Of a stretch of 64,000 nucleotides of DNA, positions 1-12,600 are shown one piece after another. Every line of letters begins with the position of its first letter. Within the stretch, counting starts at the first letter, position 1. Made by a program: the position numbers and the translations under genes. Below the pieces are notes generated by a model that was not told the origin of the DNA, did not search any database, and was given only the letters and a program-made list of their open reading frames with translations. Source of the stretch: Symbiodinium natans (lineage: Eukaryota > Sar > Dinophyceae > Suessiales > Symbiodiniaceae); the NCBI GenBank assembly GCA_905221605.1, contig CAJNDS010002113.1, positions 219,001 through 283,000 of the forward strand, in the 5' to 3' direction.

Positions 1-320
1 TTCTATGATTTTATTTTCTATGACTCTATGATTCCATGATTCTATTGCTGTTGCTACTGTTACTACTGTTACTGCTTGTATTATTGTTATCAGAATTAGT
101 GTTTTTGTTGTTATTAGTATTTTATATCTAGTCATTCTAGTATCATTATTCTGATTATGCTGATTATTCTGATTATCCTGATTCTTCTTCTTCTTCTTCT
201 TATTCTTATTATTCTGAGTATTCTTATGATTCTTATTATTCTTAGTATTCTATTATTACTGTTGTGATGATTATTCGTATTCTTATTACTTTCCTCCTCT
301 TCTTATGATTATTGCTATTG
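1..320. repeat. T-rich imperfect trinucleotide tract
   Basis: Low-complexity sequence made of degenerate TTA/TTC/TTG triplets, with a pure TTC run near 184-200. No gene is visible. It ends where GC-rich sequence and the first telomere-like heptamers begin (about 345). Confidence 0.8.
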
Positions 321-417
321 TTACATTGCGAGGGTTCAGGTGAGCCCTCGAACCCCTGGAACCCTCAACCCCCAAAAGTCCCCATAACCTCCCCAACAAC
401 AGCCCTTAAGCCCTAAA

Positions 418-612
418 ACTCAAGGGGTTTAGGGTTTAAGTGTTGAGGGTTTAGGGGTTTAGGGGTTTAGGGTTCAGGGTTTAGGGCTTTAAGGCGTAGA
501 TCTCCCAGGAGCGTGAGCCCCTCGAACGTGAACACCAGGGAAAGAAAGGTTTAGGGTTTAGGGTTTAGGATTTGGGGTTTAGGGTTCAGGGTTTAGGGTT
601 TAGGGTTTAGGC
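418..612 (+). repeat. TTTAGGG-type patches upstream of gene A
   Basis: Two runs of degenerate TTTAGGG heptamers (418-495 and 548-612) flank a 50-nt GC-rich stretch. They sit directly 5' of the proposed start codon of gene A at 632, so they lie in its 5' UTR, in a 5' intron, or in its promoter region. No TATA box is visible, as expected for a dinoflagellate-like gene. Confidence 0.7.
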
Positions 613-631
613 TTGCGGTTTGCGAGGCACC

Positions 632-685
632 ATGGCCAAAGCCGGTGATCCGTCACGGCAGCCTCTGCCTCAGATCGCCTCCAGG
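632..685 (+). CDS. Gene A exon 1 (start codon)
   Basis: Reads MAKAGDPSRQPLPQIASR from an ATG in a strong initiation context. The frame meets a stop 12 nt later (TGA at 695), so the exon must end before that; AGG|GTGTTG at 685/686 gives a GT donor in phase 0. Confidence 0.55.
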
Positions 686-3600
686 GTGTTGGGTTGAGGG
701 TTCTGGGGGGTTTTTAGGGGTTCAACTTGCTTTAGGGTGTTTTCACCTACTGTGGGACAGAAAGAGGCGCAGTCAAGAGAAGAAATCAACAGCTCGGCAA
801 GAGGAGTGTTGTCCGTTTTTCTTGGTATGTTAACAGGAAGGGTCTTGTCGCCGCGGCCTTCGCCGTGGCCTTTGCGAATATGCAAGCTCGTGCCAGCTTG
901 GATGTGCACAATCCCCTCGAACTTGCCCGGCTCCTTAAGCTTTCGTCCCGGAGGACCGCCCACCACCCCAAGCTGCAAGCCCCTAAGCCCTTAAACCCCC
1001 AAAAACCCCTCAATCCCTCAATCCTGAAGACCCTGAATCCCCAAAGCCCTCCATTCCGCACTCCCGAAGGCCCTCAATCCCTAAACCCCCGATCCCCCAA
1101 ACCGGACACCCAAACCCTAAACCCTAAACCCTAAACCCTAAACCCTAAACCCTAAACCCTAAACCCTGAACCCTAAACCCTAAACCCTAAACCCTAAACC
1201 CTAAACCCTAAACCCTCAACCCTAAACCCTAAAACCACAAGCAACCCCAGCATGCCGAGGGGCTTCTCCTTCAACCCAAAGGCCCCGGCCTTCTCGCTGA
1301 ACCCACAGGTGCCACCGTGTTCCTGGTTTTCAAGTTTAGGTTCAGGGTTTTTGGGGGGTTTGGGGGGATTTGGGGGATTTGGGGATTTTTGGGGATGTTT
1401 TTTGGATCTCGGGAGGGATTATGAAGCTCCGAATTGTAGTACCCCCAAGCGGGGTTTGAGGGGGGTTTTGGGGCGAGGGTGTTGAGGCTTTTGCTGGTTC
1501 TCTTTGGCCTCCGGGGCTCTGGGAGGTTGATTCATTGTACTGTTAGTTATTACAACTCTTCTTCTTATTATGATGACTCTCGTAAATATTATTACTGTTC
1601 GTATTATCATCATTACATATTTGGCTCTTCCGGGCCGAATGCGTGGCTTTGTTTGGGCCGTTTCTGCACTTCGTAGCCTGACTCGAGACGAAGTTCTTGG
1701 GCTGGCTGCGACTGACGTGCACTTGCCGAGTGCCCATAGACCTTGACGCGGAGCTGAAGGCTCGCAGAAGAAGAAGAAGAAGAAGAAGAAGAAGAAGAAG
1801 AAGAAGAAGAAGAAGAAGAAGAAGAAGAAGAAGAAGAAGAAGAAGAAGAAGAAGAAGAAGAAGAAGAAGAAGAAGAAAAACACACATTGTTTGTGTTTTT
1901 TTGTGGCGCTTTCAGGAGTAGGGGACGGGGAATGAAGCCTCTTGGTCGTGTTACACCTGTTGGCTTGCGCCGGGATGGGCGAAGATGGGTGGTCATCTTC
2001 GGCGAAGGTTACCGTGCCGCGCCTCTCATTTTCAATTGTATTTTCCGAGGCTGAGTTTCTCAGGTATCATGTTCAGCAGTTTGAGTTCGAAGGCACATGT
2101 GCTACACTCGGTTACAAGAGCCTCGCGGTTTTTGACATGAGAGCAGCTTTAGTCATCAAGGCGGACGGTGGAGGAAGGTGCAAGGGGTCGCACGCTCACA
2201 CATCTCAACACGCGATGCTCACACCTCTGAGAAGACCGCTGTCCCCGTTTCGAACAGAATGCTGCAGAAAGCGGTTCCGGAGAGTTATGGAGATTCGCAA
2301 TGCAGGTTGCCGCGCGAGGTTCTGTCTCAATGTGTCGAGTTCAAATCGAAGCCGTGTTCCTCGCGCTCCACTGCAGCACGACGACCCTCTGATGCATCTT
2401 TGCTCCCATGCTTCGACGCGGTGGAGTGCAGGCTCTTGTGGACGTAAAGGCAAAGAAAAGCCTGGCCTAGAAACTGGCTGGAGTACACAACAGACCTTTG
2501 CCAGCTTCAACTGCCAGAGCATCTCAGACCTTAACCTTGAAGCCCGGACCCTTAGCTTAGAGGACCCCAGTGTCTCCGCTCGAGGAAGAGCTGTGACTTG
2601 TTCCCCCCCGAGCCAGGAGCCCTGATATGCTTGGACCCCAAAGCCCTGCACGCCAAAGCCCTTCACATCAGGCCGGCGAGTTCATGCCGGGCGGCAGCGG
2701 CAACGCTGCGGCGAACCCCGCGCCAACCAACGCACCAGCAAAGTCCGGGAACCCAGGGGGGGGGGGTTTTGGGGGGTGGGGGGGGTGGGGTGCCGAGAGT
2801 TCCATACCATGCCCCTGAGTTGAGGAAGAGACCTTACTTCGCAATAAGAACCCCCAAGTGCTCGAGACTGCGGGGTCATGTTTCAGTAGCTAGAGACAAC
2901 CCCTTGCAGTGCACCGTGCCTCAGTGATGTTTGGGGTGGCAGATCACTTGCCGTGAATGCCAACATCACTCATCCTGCAGCTCGATCATCTTCTTTTTTT
3001 GCTGTCGTTGGAGGACAGTCGCGGAGCTAGTTGAAGCAACTGGCGCTGCAACAGCTTGCAGCGACCGAAGAGCAGTGTCATGCAAGCCAACTTGGCAACA
3101 GGTCGACTGGACCTGGCCCGATGCTGAAACTGGACAAGTGGCTTGGCTGCACTTGGAAGCTCCTGAAGTGCCGAATGCCCTGCCTGAAATGTTCAATCCT
3201 TCTAATGTAATCGAAGAACCCCTCGCTCTTCTTCTTACTCTTCGTCTCCTTGCTGCAGATTTGCTGCGGGGCTGGTCAGTCTCGATTTCGCAGCTTCCTT
3301 CCTTGGTGCAGCAGTTTTAGGCGGCCACAGTTACTCCGAAGCTCCGCAGAACTTGACATGTCGGGTTTCAAGACTCAAGCCAGGTCCTGGTAAAGCGAGC
3401 CTAAACCTGACCTAAAATCCTTCCCATGCTGGCGGTCGGCTGTTCTGGGGCATGGGTTCACAGGGTACGGGTACCCAAACCTGAAACACTTAGAAGCTGG
3501 GGCTTTGGTTTTCCTTCCGCGATCTCCAACCGTGCCCTGCCGAGGAAGAGCACCAAGCAGTTGCGGACTCAGCGGAGGGCTGTAGGGCTGTAAGGGGGTG

Positions 3601-6600
3601 CTTTATGGTCTAAAGCTCCGGGGTGAAGCCGCATTGATCGCGTAGTAGGGGGTTCGATGCGAACCTTGGTACCTGAACTCTGAACACTAAATCGCGTGAT
3701 GTTGGCATGTGTGAGGGATGCGGACATCTAAGCTTCCTGCAATTTCGTGCCTTGAGGCCCTCGTGCCTCTGGAACGACTCGCGACCCATGAACCACCCGA
3801 AGCCCTAATGAACCCCGAATCCCTACACCCCAGAACCCCACGCGCTCAAGCACTGAGCCGCAAGCCCTAAACCCTAAACCCTAAACCCTGAACCCTAAAC
3901 CCTCAACCCTCAACCCTCAACCCCAAACCCTGAACCCCTAAACCCTAAACCCTATCAACCCTACATATAAACTCTCCGAGGCAGCTCAAGGGTCTCGGGG
4001 AGATCCTGGAAATGTTCTTCCAGCGAGCGAAGAACGTCAGCCCCGAGAGGCGTTCAGGGGGTTTAGGGTTTAGGGTTTAGGGCTTAGGGCTTAGGGCTCA
4101 ACCCTTTAGGGTTTAGGGTTTAGGGGGGGGGGGTTTCAGGTTGTTGGTTTTTTGGTTGGGGGGCGTTCACATGTTTCTATTTTTGGTTTTGGTGTTTTTT
4201 GTTTCGTCATCATCATCATTATTAGTAGTATATATATATATATATATATATTTTCTTTTCTTTTTTTTTTTTTGGGGGGGGGGGGGTTGGGTGGTTCTGT
4301 TCTATTTCGGTTTTGGGTCTTGTGTTGTTTCTGGGTTTCGGGTGTGGCTTCAGGAATTTTAGGGTCTGGGGTTTAAGGTTTGGGGACTCTTGGGGGGTGC
4401 TTGGATCAACTCAGTCCCGGGCTACCTCTCGCAACTCCTCTCGAATCAGAGGGTCAAGGGTTCCGGGTTTAGGGTCTAGGACTTAGGGTTTAGGATTAGA
4501 GTTTAGGGTTTAGGGCTTGCCCTAGTCCCTACATCCAATATCCTGCTGCTCGCCAGTGCGGCCCCCGATTGGCCAGACGCCAAGGGGCCCAGCTACAAGG
4601 ACGCACTCCCGGCGCGAATTTCTTCTGTGTAGGTTTCGTCTTTAATATCCTGAAACGCAAAGCCCTGGACCCGAACCCCTAAACCTTAAACCCGAAGCCC
4701 TCCGAGGGCCTTTGGGATTTAGGGTACTTCGCAGTGTCCCGAGGTTAGAGTTGTGTCATGGGCAGCACTGCATTCTGGTACCCTAGACGAAACGGGCTCG
4801 TATCCTAAGAGGTACTCCCAAAAGGAACGGGCCCAAGCTTCAGGGAACGAGCCCTCATAGACAGGGGTCGTGGCCAGGGCTCTGCGGCAAAGGGCGTAGG
4901 GTTCAGAGGCTTGGTGTTTAGGTATTAGGTATCGAGGGGGTTGTGGTTTCGGGTTTAGGGGTTTAGGGTTTATAGTTCTTTGGGTTTGGGGTTTACCCTC
5001 AACCCTAAATCCTAAACCCTAAACCCTAAACCCTAAACCCTAAACCCTAAACCCAGAACCCCGCCTAAGCCCCCGTAGAGCTAACCTCAGGCTGGCTGCT
5101 GTCTGGGAGCTCGACCAATGCAAGTCCTACCCCGAAGCCCTAAGCCTAAGCTCAAAACCCTCAACTTGGGATGTTCCCCCTTGTACTAACAGTCCTTAGT
5201 AGGGATTTCAGACCCCCCAAAAATCCCTATAAAGGACTGCTAGTATAAGTAAGGGGGAACATCCCAACCCCAAACCTCTGAGTTCTTCAGTGCTTGGCTG
5301 CGCGCACGTGCCAGGTGCTAGGCCAGCCGAACCCACAGGCCAGTGCCAGGGTAGGCGCCCACCTCAGCTGTTGGCAGCCCCAAAGCTGGCATCGACTCGA
5401 AGGGACCTCCGAAGGGCTCGTTTTTGGGTCAGTGCCCATGTCGTGTGTCGGCTGTTGGCTCTCAGTTACCTTCGCCGCTTAGGGGGGAGGTTGTGCAGTT
5501 TTTTCTGGGGGCCCCTAAACCCTTTTGAGCCCTCAGAGCCTCCCCCCCAAAAGAAGGTGCCGCGAACCTTGGGGCTGCCCAGCACATGCAGCAGATGCAG
5601 GGCGTGCGCAGCCCCGGCTTGGGGTTGCCATGGCGGTTTTACGAATTTGTTTCTGGGTTTAGGGTTTAGGGGTTTGGACCTTGGTTACGCTTCTCCCCCG
5701 AAATTCCCACCCAGACTCCCCGCATCCCTTACTAGCACCCTTGAACTTGCACTGGGCAGCTGGGGGGCTGATGGGGGACTCTTTAAGCCAGGACGTTGAG
5801 CGGTCAATCTCAGGCTGTACATTCACAAAGTTTAGGATTGCAGCGCCTTAGGCTGTGATGTTCATCCCTATACTAGCAGTCCTTAATCGGGATTCTGATG
5901 GGCGTACTATAATCCCTATTCAGGACTGTTAGTAGTAAAAGGGGGAACATCCCAAGTCTACGGAATCTCCCCATCGCTTGGCCAAAAGCCTTATCCCAAG
6001 CAGTGGTTCGGAAGAGAGCTGCCATCAACGCAAAGACCGAGGGCGGCTGGCAGCAGCAGAACCAAGGACTTGCGGCTAAACCTTAAAAACCTAAACCCTA
6101 AACCCTAAACCCCAAACCCCGAACCCTAAACCCCAAACACTAAACCCTAAACCTCCCCTTTCCTGCCGGACTCTGGAGTGCCTGGAATGAGGGAATTAGG
6201 GTCCCAATTTCTACACTTTAAGGTACCTCATTCCCACATTCCCTGCCAACCAAGTCAGCAGTCCAAGAAGTTTTGGGTGGTTGAAGGGAGGCTTCGGGTT
6301 TCAGGCTCCAGGGAGGTCGCAGGTTCAGAACCTTGAGGGGCCGAGGATGTTTTGGGTTAAGGACGGTTGCGGGCGTAGGGTTTAAAGGTGTAGGGGTCAA
6401 CACTTCTGGTCTGCCTCCCCGAAAAAAAAACCTGCAAAACCCCCAAGGAAATCCTGGAGCCCTCCAGTCCAAGCTCCTTCGAGTACCCTATGTGTTGGAC
6501 TCCCTTCTTCAAGCGGGTGCCCTGAACAGCAGGACAGCAGCAGCAGCCTCAGCAAACTGGGCAGCAGGCGGGGCCCTCTGGGAGTTGGGTGCCCGGGGCT

Positions 6601-9600
6601 GGACATCAGCTGCTCCTTGGAGAGCACCACGAAATTTTCAAGACTGAGTCCTAAATCCCCGCACGCTAGAAGCCCTATACGCTCTCTGAACTCTGAACAC
6701 GAAACCCGACACCCCTGCAGACCCCTTAAGCCCTGTAAGACCTGCAAACCATACAAGCCCGAAGCCCTGTGGCACTCTAGCGGGCCCTAGTGTTTAGGGT
6801 TTCGGGTTTCGGTTTAGGGTTTAGGCCCTCCCACCCCCCTTTTGCCTTTCTGCGCGGGGCTAACCCTAAACCCTAAACCCTAAACCCTAAACCCTAAACC
6901 CTAAACCCTAAACCCTAAACCCTAAACCCTAAACCCTAAACCCTAAACCCTAAACCCTAAACCCTAAACCCTAAACCCTAAACCCTAAACCCTAAATCCT
7001 AAACCCTAAACCCTAAACCCTAAACCCTAAACCCTAAACCCTAAACCCTAAACGCTAAACCCTAAACCCTAAACCCTAAACCCTAAACCCTAAACCCTGA
7101 CACGGGCGACTGGCAGGTGCCCCAGCAGCAGCAGGCATGTCTGGGTCAAACTATCACAGGGGCTTTCAAAGAACTTGTATGTAGGGTTTACAGTTCAGGG
7201 TTTAGGGTTAATTAGACATTTTGTCACTTCTATAAGTTGTGGTTCCTTTTGGGGTTCCACTTATCAGGCGGGCTCCAATAGTTAGAGTACTCAAAAAGGG
7301 ACCATCAGTTTGACCATGTAGGCTTCCCCAAAAGCTTAGATTCTTTGGCTTGGGATGTTCGCCCTTATGCTAACAGTCCTTAATAGGGATTATAGTATCC
7401 CTATTGCAATCCCTGTAAAGGACTGCCCCCCCATCCTTTGGAGGTTTTGCGGGAGGGTTTCGGGTCAGTTGGCTGCTGAGCTGCAGCCCCGGCAGGTTTA
7501 GGGGTTCAGGGTTTAGGGTTTAGGGCTTAGGGTGGGTTCGGAATAAGCTCAACCTCTGCAAGTCTCTCAACCCTGACTTTACACCATCAGCCCTTGCAGG
7601 TGCCACAGCAGAATGCGCCTCCGAATCAGGACGTGCCGCAAGTTGCGACGAAGAATCCCGAACCCTGAAACCCCAAGGCCTTAAACAACCGCAATCCCTC
7701 GAACCCGAAAGTCCCAACGAACTAAAGGTAACATAGCCAAAACACCAAACTCAGAAGAACACCCAATCCTCAGCCCTCTGCTGAATTTTACAGGAGTTTG
7801 GGTAGGTGGGGGCCGCCTCTGTGAATCCTGAAATCCTGAGCTCCTTTTCGCGATCCTAGACAGCACTGGACACATCCAGACGTGCAATGGCCTAGCCAGG
7901 ATTTCGGGGTTCCATCACCGTTCCCTGAGCCCAAAGGGACCAGTGCCCTCTTCAAGAAAAGGTGTGAGTTCGATTTTGGTGCGGGTTCCCTGATCAAGTT
8001 GTATTAGGCCAAGCCGGTAGTTACAAGTAGTAAGAAGTGGCCTAAAGAGGGTCACAACCACTCACAATTAGTGTTGCCCTACAAACAACCTGGGACCCTG
8101 GGACCTGTTACATTTTCCTTATTGTGTCTAAGAGGATCAGATTCAGGAACAGTTTTCAAAGGGTTTTAAGAGCCATCCTAGTTCAAGTACCCTGCAGGAG
8201 CAGCAGGGAGGCCCGCAGATGGTCGGTCAAGGCATGGTGCATGTGTGCACAGCGTGTGGGGTGTTTCAGGCATCTTCTGTGATGAAAGGGAGTTGTGGTG
8301 CTTCCCCTTGCAGGTATACCAGGACCCCCTTGTAAACAGAGCTCCTCAAAAAGACTGCCAAAAGATCAAGTTATGGTAGGAGAGGCGGGTGCCCTCGGGC
8401 GTGTGCAGCTTCCACCCGAAACGTTGCTGAAGTGCAACAGCTAATTTGGGAGTGGTTTCAAAATGAGGTCACTTTTTGCAGCCTCCCGCCAGGTATCTTC
8501 TGGATAAACCATATTTCCAGAGAGCCCATCGTTGCGGGAGAACAAGAGGAACAACCGCAACCGCCCCACACTGGGGACAGCAGGAAGCAAGGGTTTGGGG
8601 TTTAGGGTTTTGGGTTTAGGGCTTAGGGTTTTGGGTTTAGGGTTTAGGGTATAGGGTTTAGGTTTAGGGTCAGAAGATCATGGCTATACTCGTCGGCAAG
8701 TTCTCAAGTCCAGACCGCAGGCCGTCGGCAAGAAAGCGGGGGCACACAGCATGCCTCGCACCATGGGTGATTGCTACATGGCCTGCTCGGCTTGGCACCA
8801 GCCCCTCGCGATCGAGAGCCCTTTCAGTGATCTCACCATCAAGCACGGCGCATGCCACGAAGGGCACATGGGTGGTTGTCAGAGTTATGGTCCGTTTGTT
8901 GATCCCTATTATAATACGGCACCTAATATTTAGGGTACCCGACAAGGGATTCTAATCTTGACAGCCACCCGCATGAAGAAGACGAGGTGTGGCATTTTCG
9001 CCACACGATCTGATCCGCGGGTCCACCGTGAGGGCACACACGCAATCACAAGGGCCCCACAACGGAGCGTAACAACAGAGCCGTCATGGGCACTCTGTCG
9101 AAACCGAAACAACGTGTGCTTACCACAGTCTCTAGAGCTGGGATGCATACAGCATAGCTTTGAGCCAGATAGGAGAGACGGCCTGGTGAAGAGGACCCAA
9201 CACAAGAATGCAAGGTCTGCATTGCCTACGTACTTATGACCAGCAGCAGAGGTGGAATCTCATATCCGCCTCTGACAAGACGCGGAGTCTAACACCCACG
9301 TTCGGTGCCAGTAAAGCGGTGGGGTTTCATGACATCACAAGTAGAGGCTCTTTGGTGCTGCGCAGTGTGAGCCGAAGCACGGTAACCCCCTATAAAAACC
9401 CTTCAAGAAGCCGCAAGCCCGAACCACCTGAACAAAACACCTGAATTTTAGAGGCTGTGTCCCTGAAGGCATGACCATGCAGCCCATGATGCCCCAAGCG
9501 TTCGTGGTGAACAATGCGCCCGCATCCCAGGGTATTTGAGGGGCCTTTGGTGGTTTCTGAGGGTTGGGTGGAATAGGGGCTTTAGTGCTCAGGGTTTACT

Positions 9601-12600
9601 TGCTGCTTCATGGGTACTTACAAGTAGGGTTGCAAAGTAGGGCAACTACTGTAAGAACCCTAAATAGGGTACTTATACCCCCACTTCTAAGTACCCATTG
9701 AACCTTCAAGTAGGGCGTGCGTTCAGGATTCTCTGCGTCCGGATTCTAAGGAGCTTGGAGTCCACAGGAAGTCTGGGGTTTCAGGGGTTTAGGGTCTAGG
9801 GTTTAGGTTTTGAGGAAGGGTCGAAACTCTGAGCCTCCAGCACCCCCGGCTTTCAACACGGCCCCCGGGACGTCCGGTGGTTTTTTTGATCGTTGGGACC
9901 TTGGAACCTTGATCCCACAGACACATACTGTGGCGTTTCGCCCAAAAGAAAAAACCCTAAACCCTAAACCCTAAACCCTAAACCCTAAACCCTAAACCCT
10001 AAACCCTAAACCCTAAACCCTAAACCGTTAAGCCATCGTCCTTCTTAAAGAGGCCCTGAATGACAAACCCATCTCTCCGCCTGCCTGGGATCCAGATGGG
10101 GACCGATTGAGTCGAAAAGCTGCCCCTGTGCCGAGACGGCCCTTAGCTGACACGCAAATCAAATCTTGGAGATCCCAGATGTTTGAAGCCTTTTGAAGCT
10201 TAGGGTCTAGGGCTTAAGGGCTTCAGGGCTTGAGGGCTTAAGGGCTTCAGGGCTTAAGGGTTTCAGGGGCTCAGGGCTCGAGGGTTTCGAAACCCCTGGG
10301 TTTCCGAGGTCCGGCGGCCAGCAGAACCAAATGCAGTGCCTGGGCATGCAGGGGTGTGTCCTAGGGCTCGGTCGAGGGCGGTTTAGGGTTTGTGCACCGC
10401 GGGGTAAACCTGAATTCATGCTGAGGGCCCCTGTAGAGTCGATAGTCCAAGGCGGTAAAGTAGATTCGCCACCCCGAAACCTTCAAAGGCTCGAGCTTAG
10501 GGCATATGTACTACCTTCCCTCGTTGAGCTATCCTGTTGAGGAATATTTTGCAGGGGATGAAGAGGACCAACCTGTCCACTTGAGGTTTAGGGTTTAGGC
10601 CTCTGGGATTTCAGGATTCCCGACTCCAAGCAGCGGGAGCTATCAGAAGTCGTGTTGGGGCTTCCTGGCTCGGTGGGCCGTTCTCCCGCACGCGCTATCC
10701 CCTCCTTCCAACATGGCGGGTAGACTCTGGGATGTTCCCCCCTTATACTAACAGTCCTTAGTAGGGCTTCTAAAGGGGGCACTAGAATCCCTATTAAGGG
10801 CTGCTAGTATAAGGGGCGGGAAATCATGGATGAGCTCCTCTGGGATGATTCTACGATTGTCCTGGACCCTTGCGCTGCTCCAGGTACGGCCAGATGTATG
10901 GTGGTCCGGGACAAGGAGCTCTTGGGGGTGTAGGGTTTAGGGTTTAGGGTTTCGGGTTTAGAGAGGCGGGGCTGAGGCAGCGGGTCACTGGCAGCCATCT
11001 TGGTTAGCAGACGTGCAGGTTTGTTCCTCCCGGTTTCAGGGTACCCAGACAAGCCCATCTGTGGAGCCCAACCCTAAACCCTAAACCCTAAACCGTAAAC
11101 CCTAAACCCTAAACCCTAAACCCTAAACCCTAAACCCTAAACCCTAAACCCTACACCCCCCCCCCCCCCACTGTGCAGGACAGCCACACCAAGGACAGGG
11201 TATGGCGCCACCGTCTCAGAGGGGGGGTCATGCAGCGAGGAATCTTAAGCTGGGAGATTCGACATTTTCTCTTAATTGGGGTTTAGGGTTGAGGGTTTAG
11301 GGGGGTGTACGAGGATCTTGTTCAGGAATATGTTCAGGACGTTTTCAGGGCCGTCCTGGTAGTTGGGGGCCCCTGCTTGGAAGCCATGCGCTTGCCTTGG
11401 ATCAGCCTTGCGCTCTGAGGCAGCCAACCATTGTCTTCAACCAGGCAGGAGGCATGCCCCAGGGTGGTGTCAACATGGTGCGGGGACCCCGGGCGCCTGC
11501 TGTCGACTGCCAAATCTCCGAAACCCTGACAACTCCCCGCGTTGATGTTGGGTGTACAGCTTCAGGCTGCAGTGTGAATCCAAGCCTTCCGTGATCCACA
11601 GCATGCCGCAAGATCAGGAGTCTGGACCTCCCGATGCAGCAGGCCCTAGTATGATCCCAGGAAGCCCTAAAAGCATCCCATCCCTGGAGGGTTCAAGGCC
11701 GCGCCCAAACTGAAGTTCCTCAACCCCAAGCCGTAAACGGAACTCAACACCCCCCCCTCCACCCAACCCCCCAATAAAACAAACAAAAGCCCAAGCCCTT
11801 CAACCCGAATCCCCAAGCCCTGGCCTATGAAGGTCTCCCACTAGATCGCATAACGCTCTACGATAGTGCAGGCGTGTGGGTGCTTCAGTGTAGGTTGGGA
11901 GCTTGCGAAGCGGAGAGTTTAGGGTTTCGGGTTTAGGGTTTAGGGTTTAGGGATAGGGGTTTAGGGTTTAGGATTTAGGGTTTAGGGTTTTTAGTTTTTA
12001 GGGTTTAGGGGAGGAACCCGAACCCTTGGCCGGCCAAGGCCAATGCAGCTGCAGAACCAGCAGGGGCAGATGGCAGGCCAGAACTCAGCGCCAAACACAA
12101 AAGCGCCTGGTTGGGGTTAGTAGGGTTTAGGGTTTAGGGTTTAGGGTTTCGGGCTAGGGTTTAGGGTTATGGGTTTAGAGGTTAGGGTTTAGGCTGGCGG
12201 CGTGGGGATGAGTTTCTTCTTTTGATTCACTTGGTTCTGATCTCCGTCTGGCCGCTAGGGCTTACAGTCATGAGGGGGGGCGGGGGGCGCTTTATGCAGA
12301 CCCTAAACCCCAAACCCTCCTAAACCCTAAGCCCCAAACCCCAAACCCCAAACCCCAAACCCCAAACCCTAAACCCAAAACCCTAAACCCTAAACCCCCA
12401 TCCCCAGCACTCTGCAGGTGGCCAACTCAAGACCCAAAAAAGAGTAACCTCTTAAACCCTAAAGCTTGGGATGTTCCGCCCTTATACTACCAGTCCTTTC
12501 TAGGGATTAAGAGTACGCCCTCTTCTCATCCCTATTAAGTAACATCCCTATTAAGGACTGTTCGTATAAGGGGGAACGCTCCAGCCTAAACACCCCCCTA

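Noticed and set aside
1697-1921. Long poly-R, poly-S, poly-L and poly-F open frames across 1697-1996 on both strands
   Set aside because: They are six-frame translations of the pure AGA microsatellite.
6862-7100. A true chromosome end
   Set aside because: Heptamer blocks occur in both orientations throughout and are flanked by coding exons, so they are interstitial.
10990-11010. GGCAGCCATCTTGGTTAGCAG as a relic of the dinoflagellate spliced leader
   Set aside because: It shares only a partial core (GCCATnTTGG) with the spliced leader and has no gene-start context.
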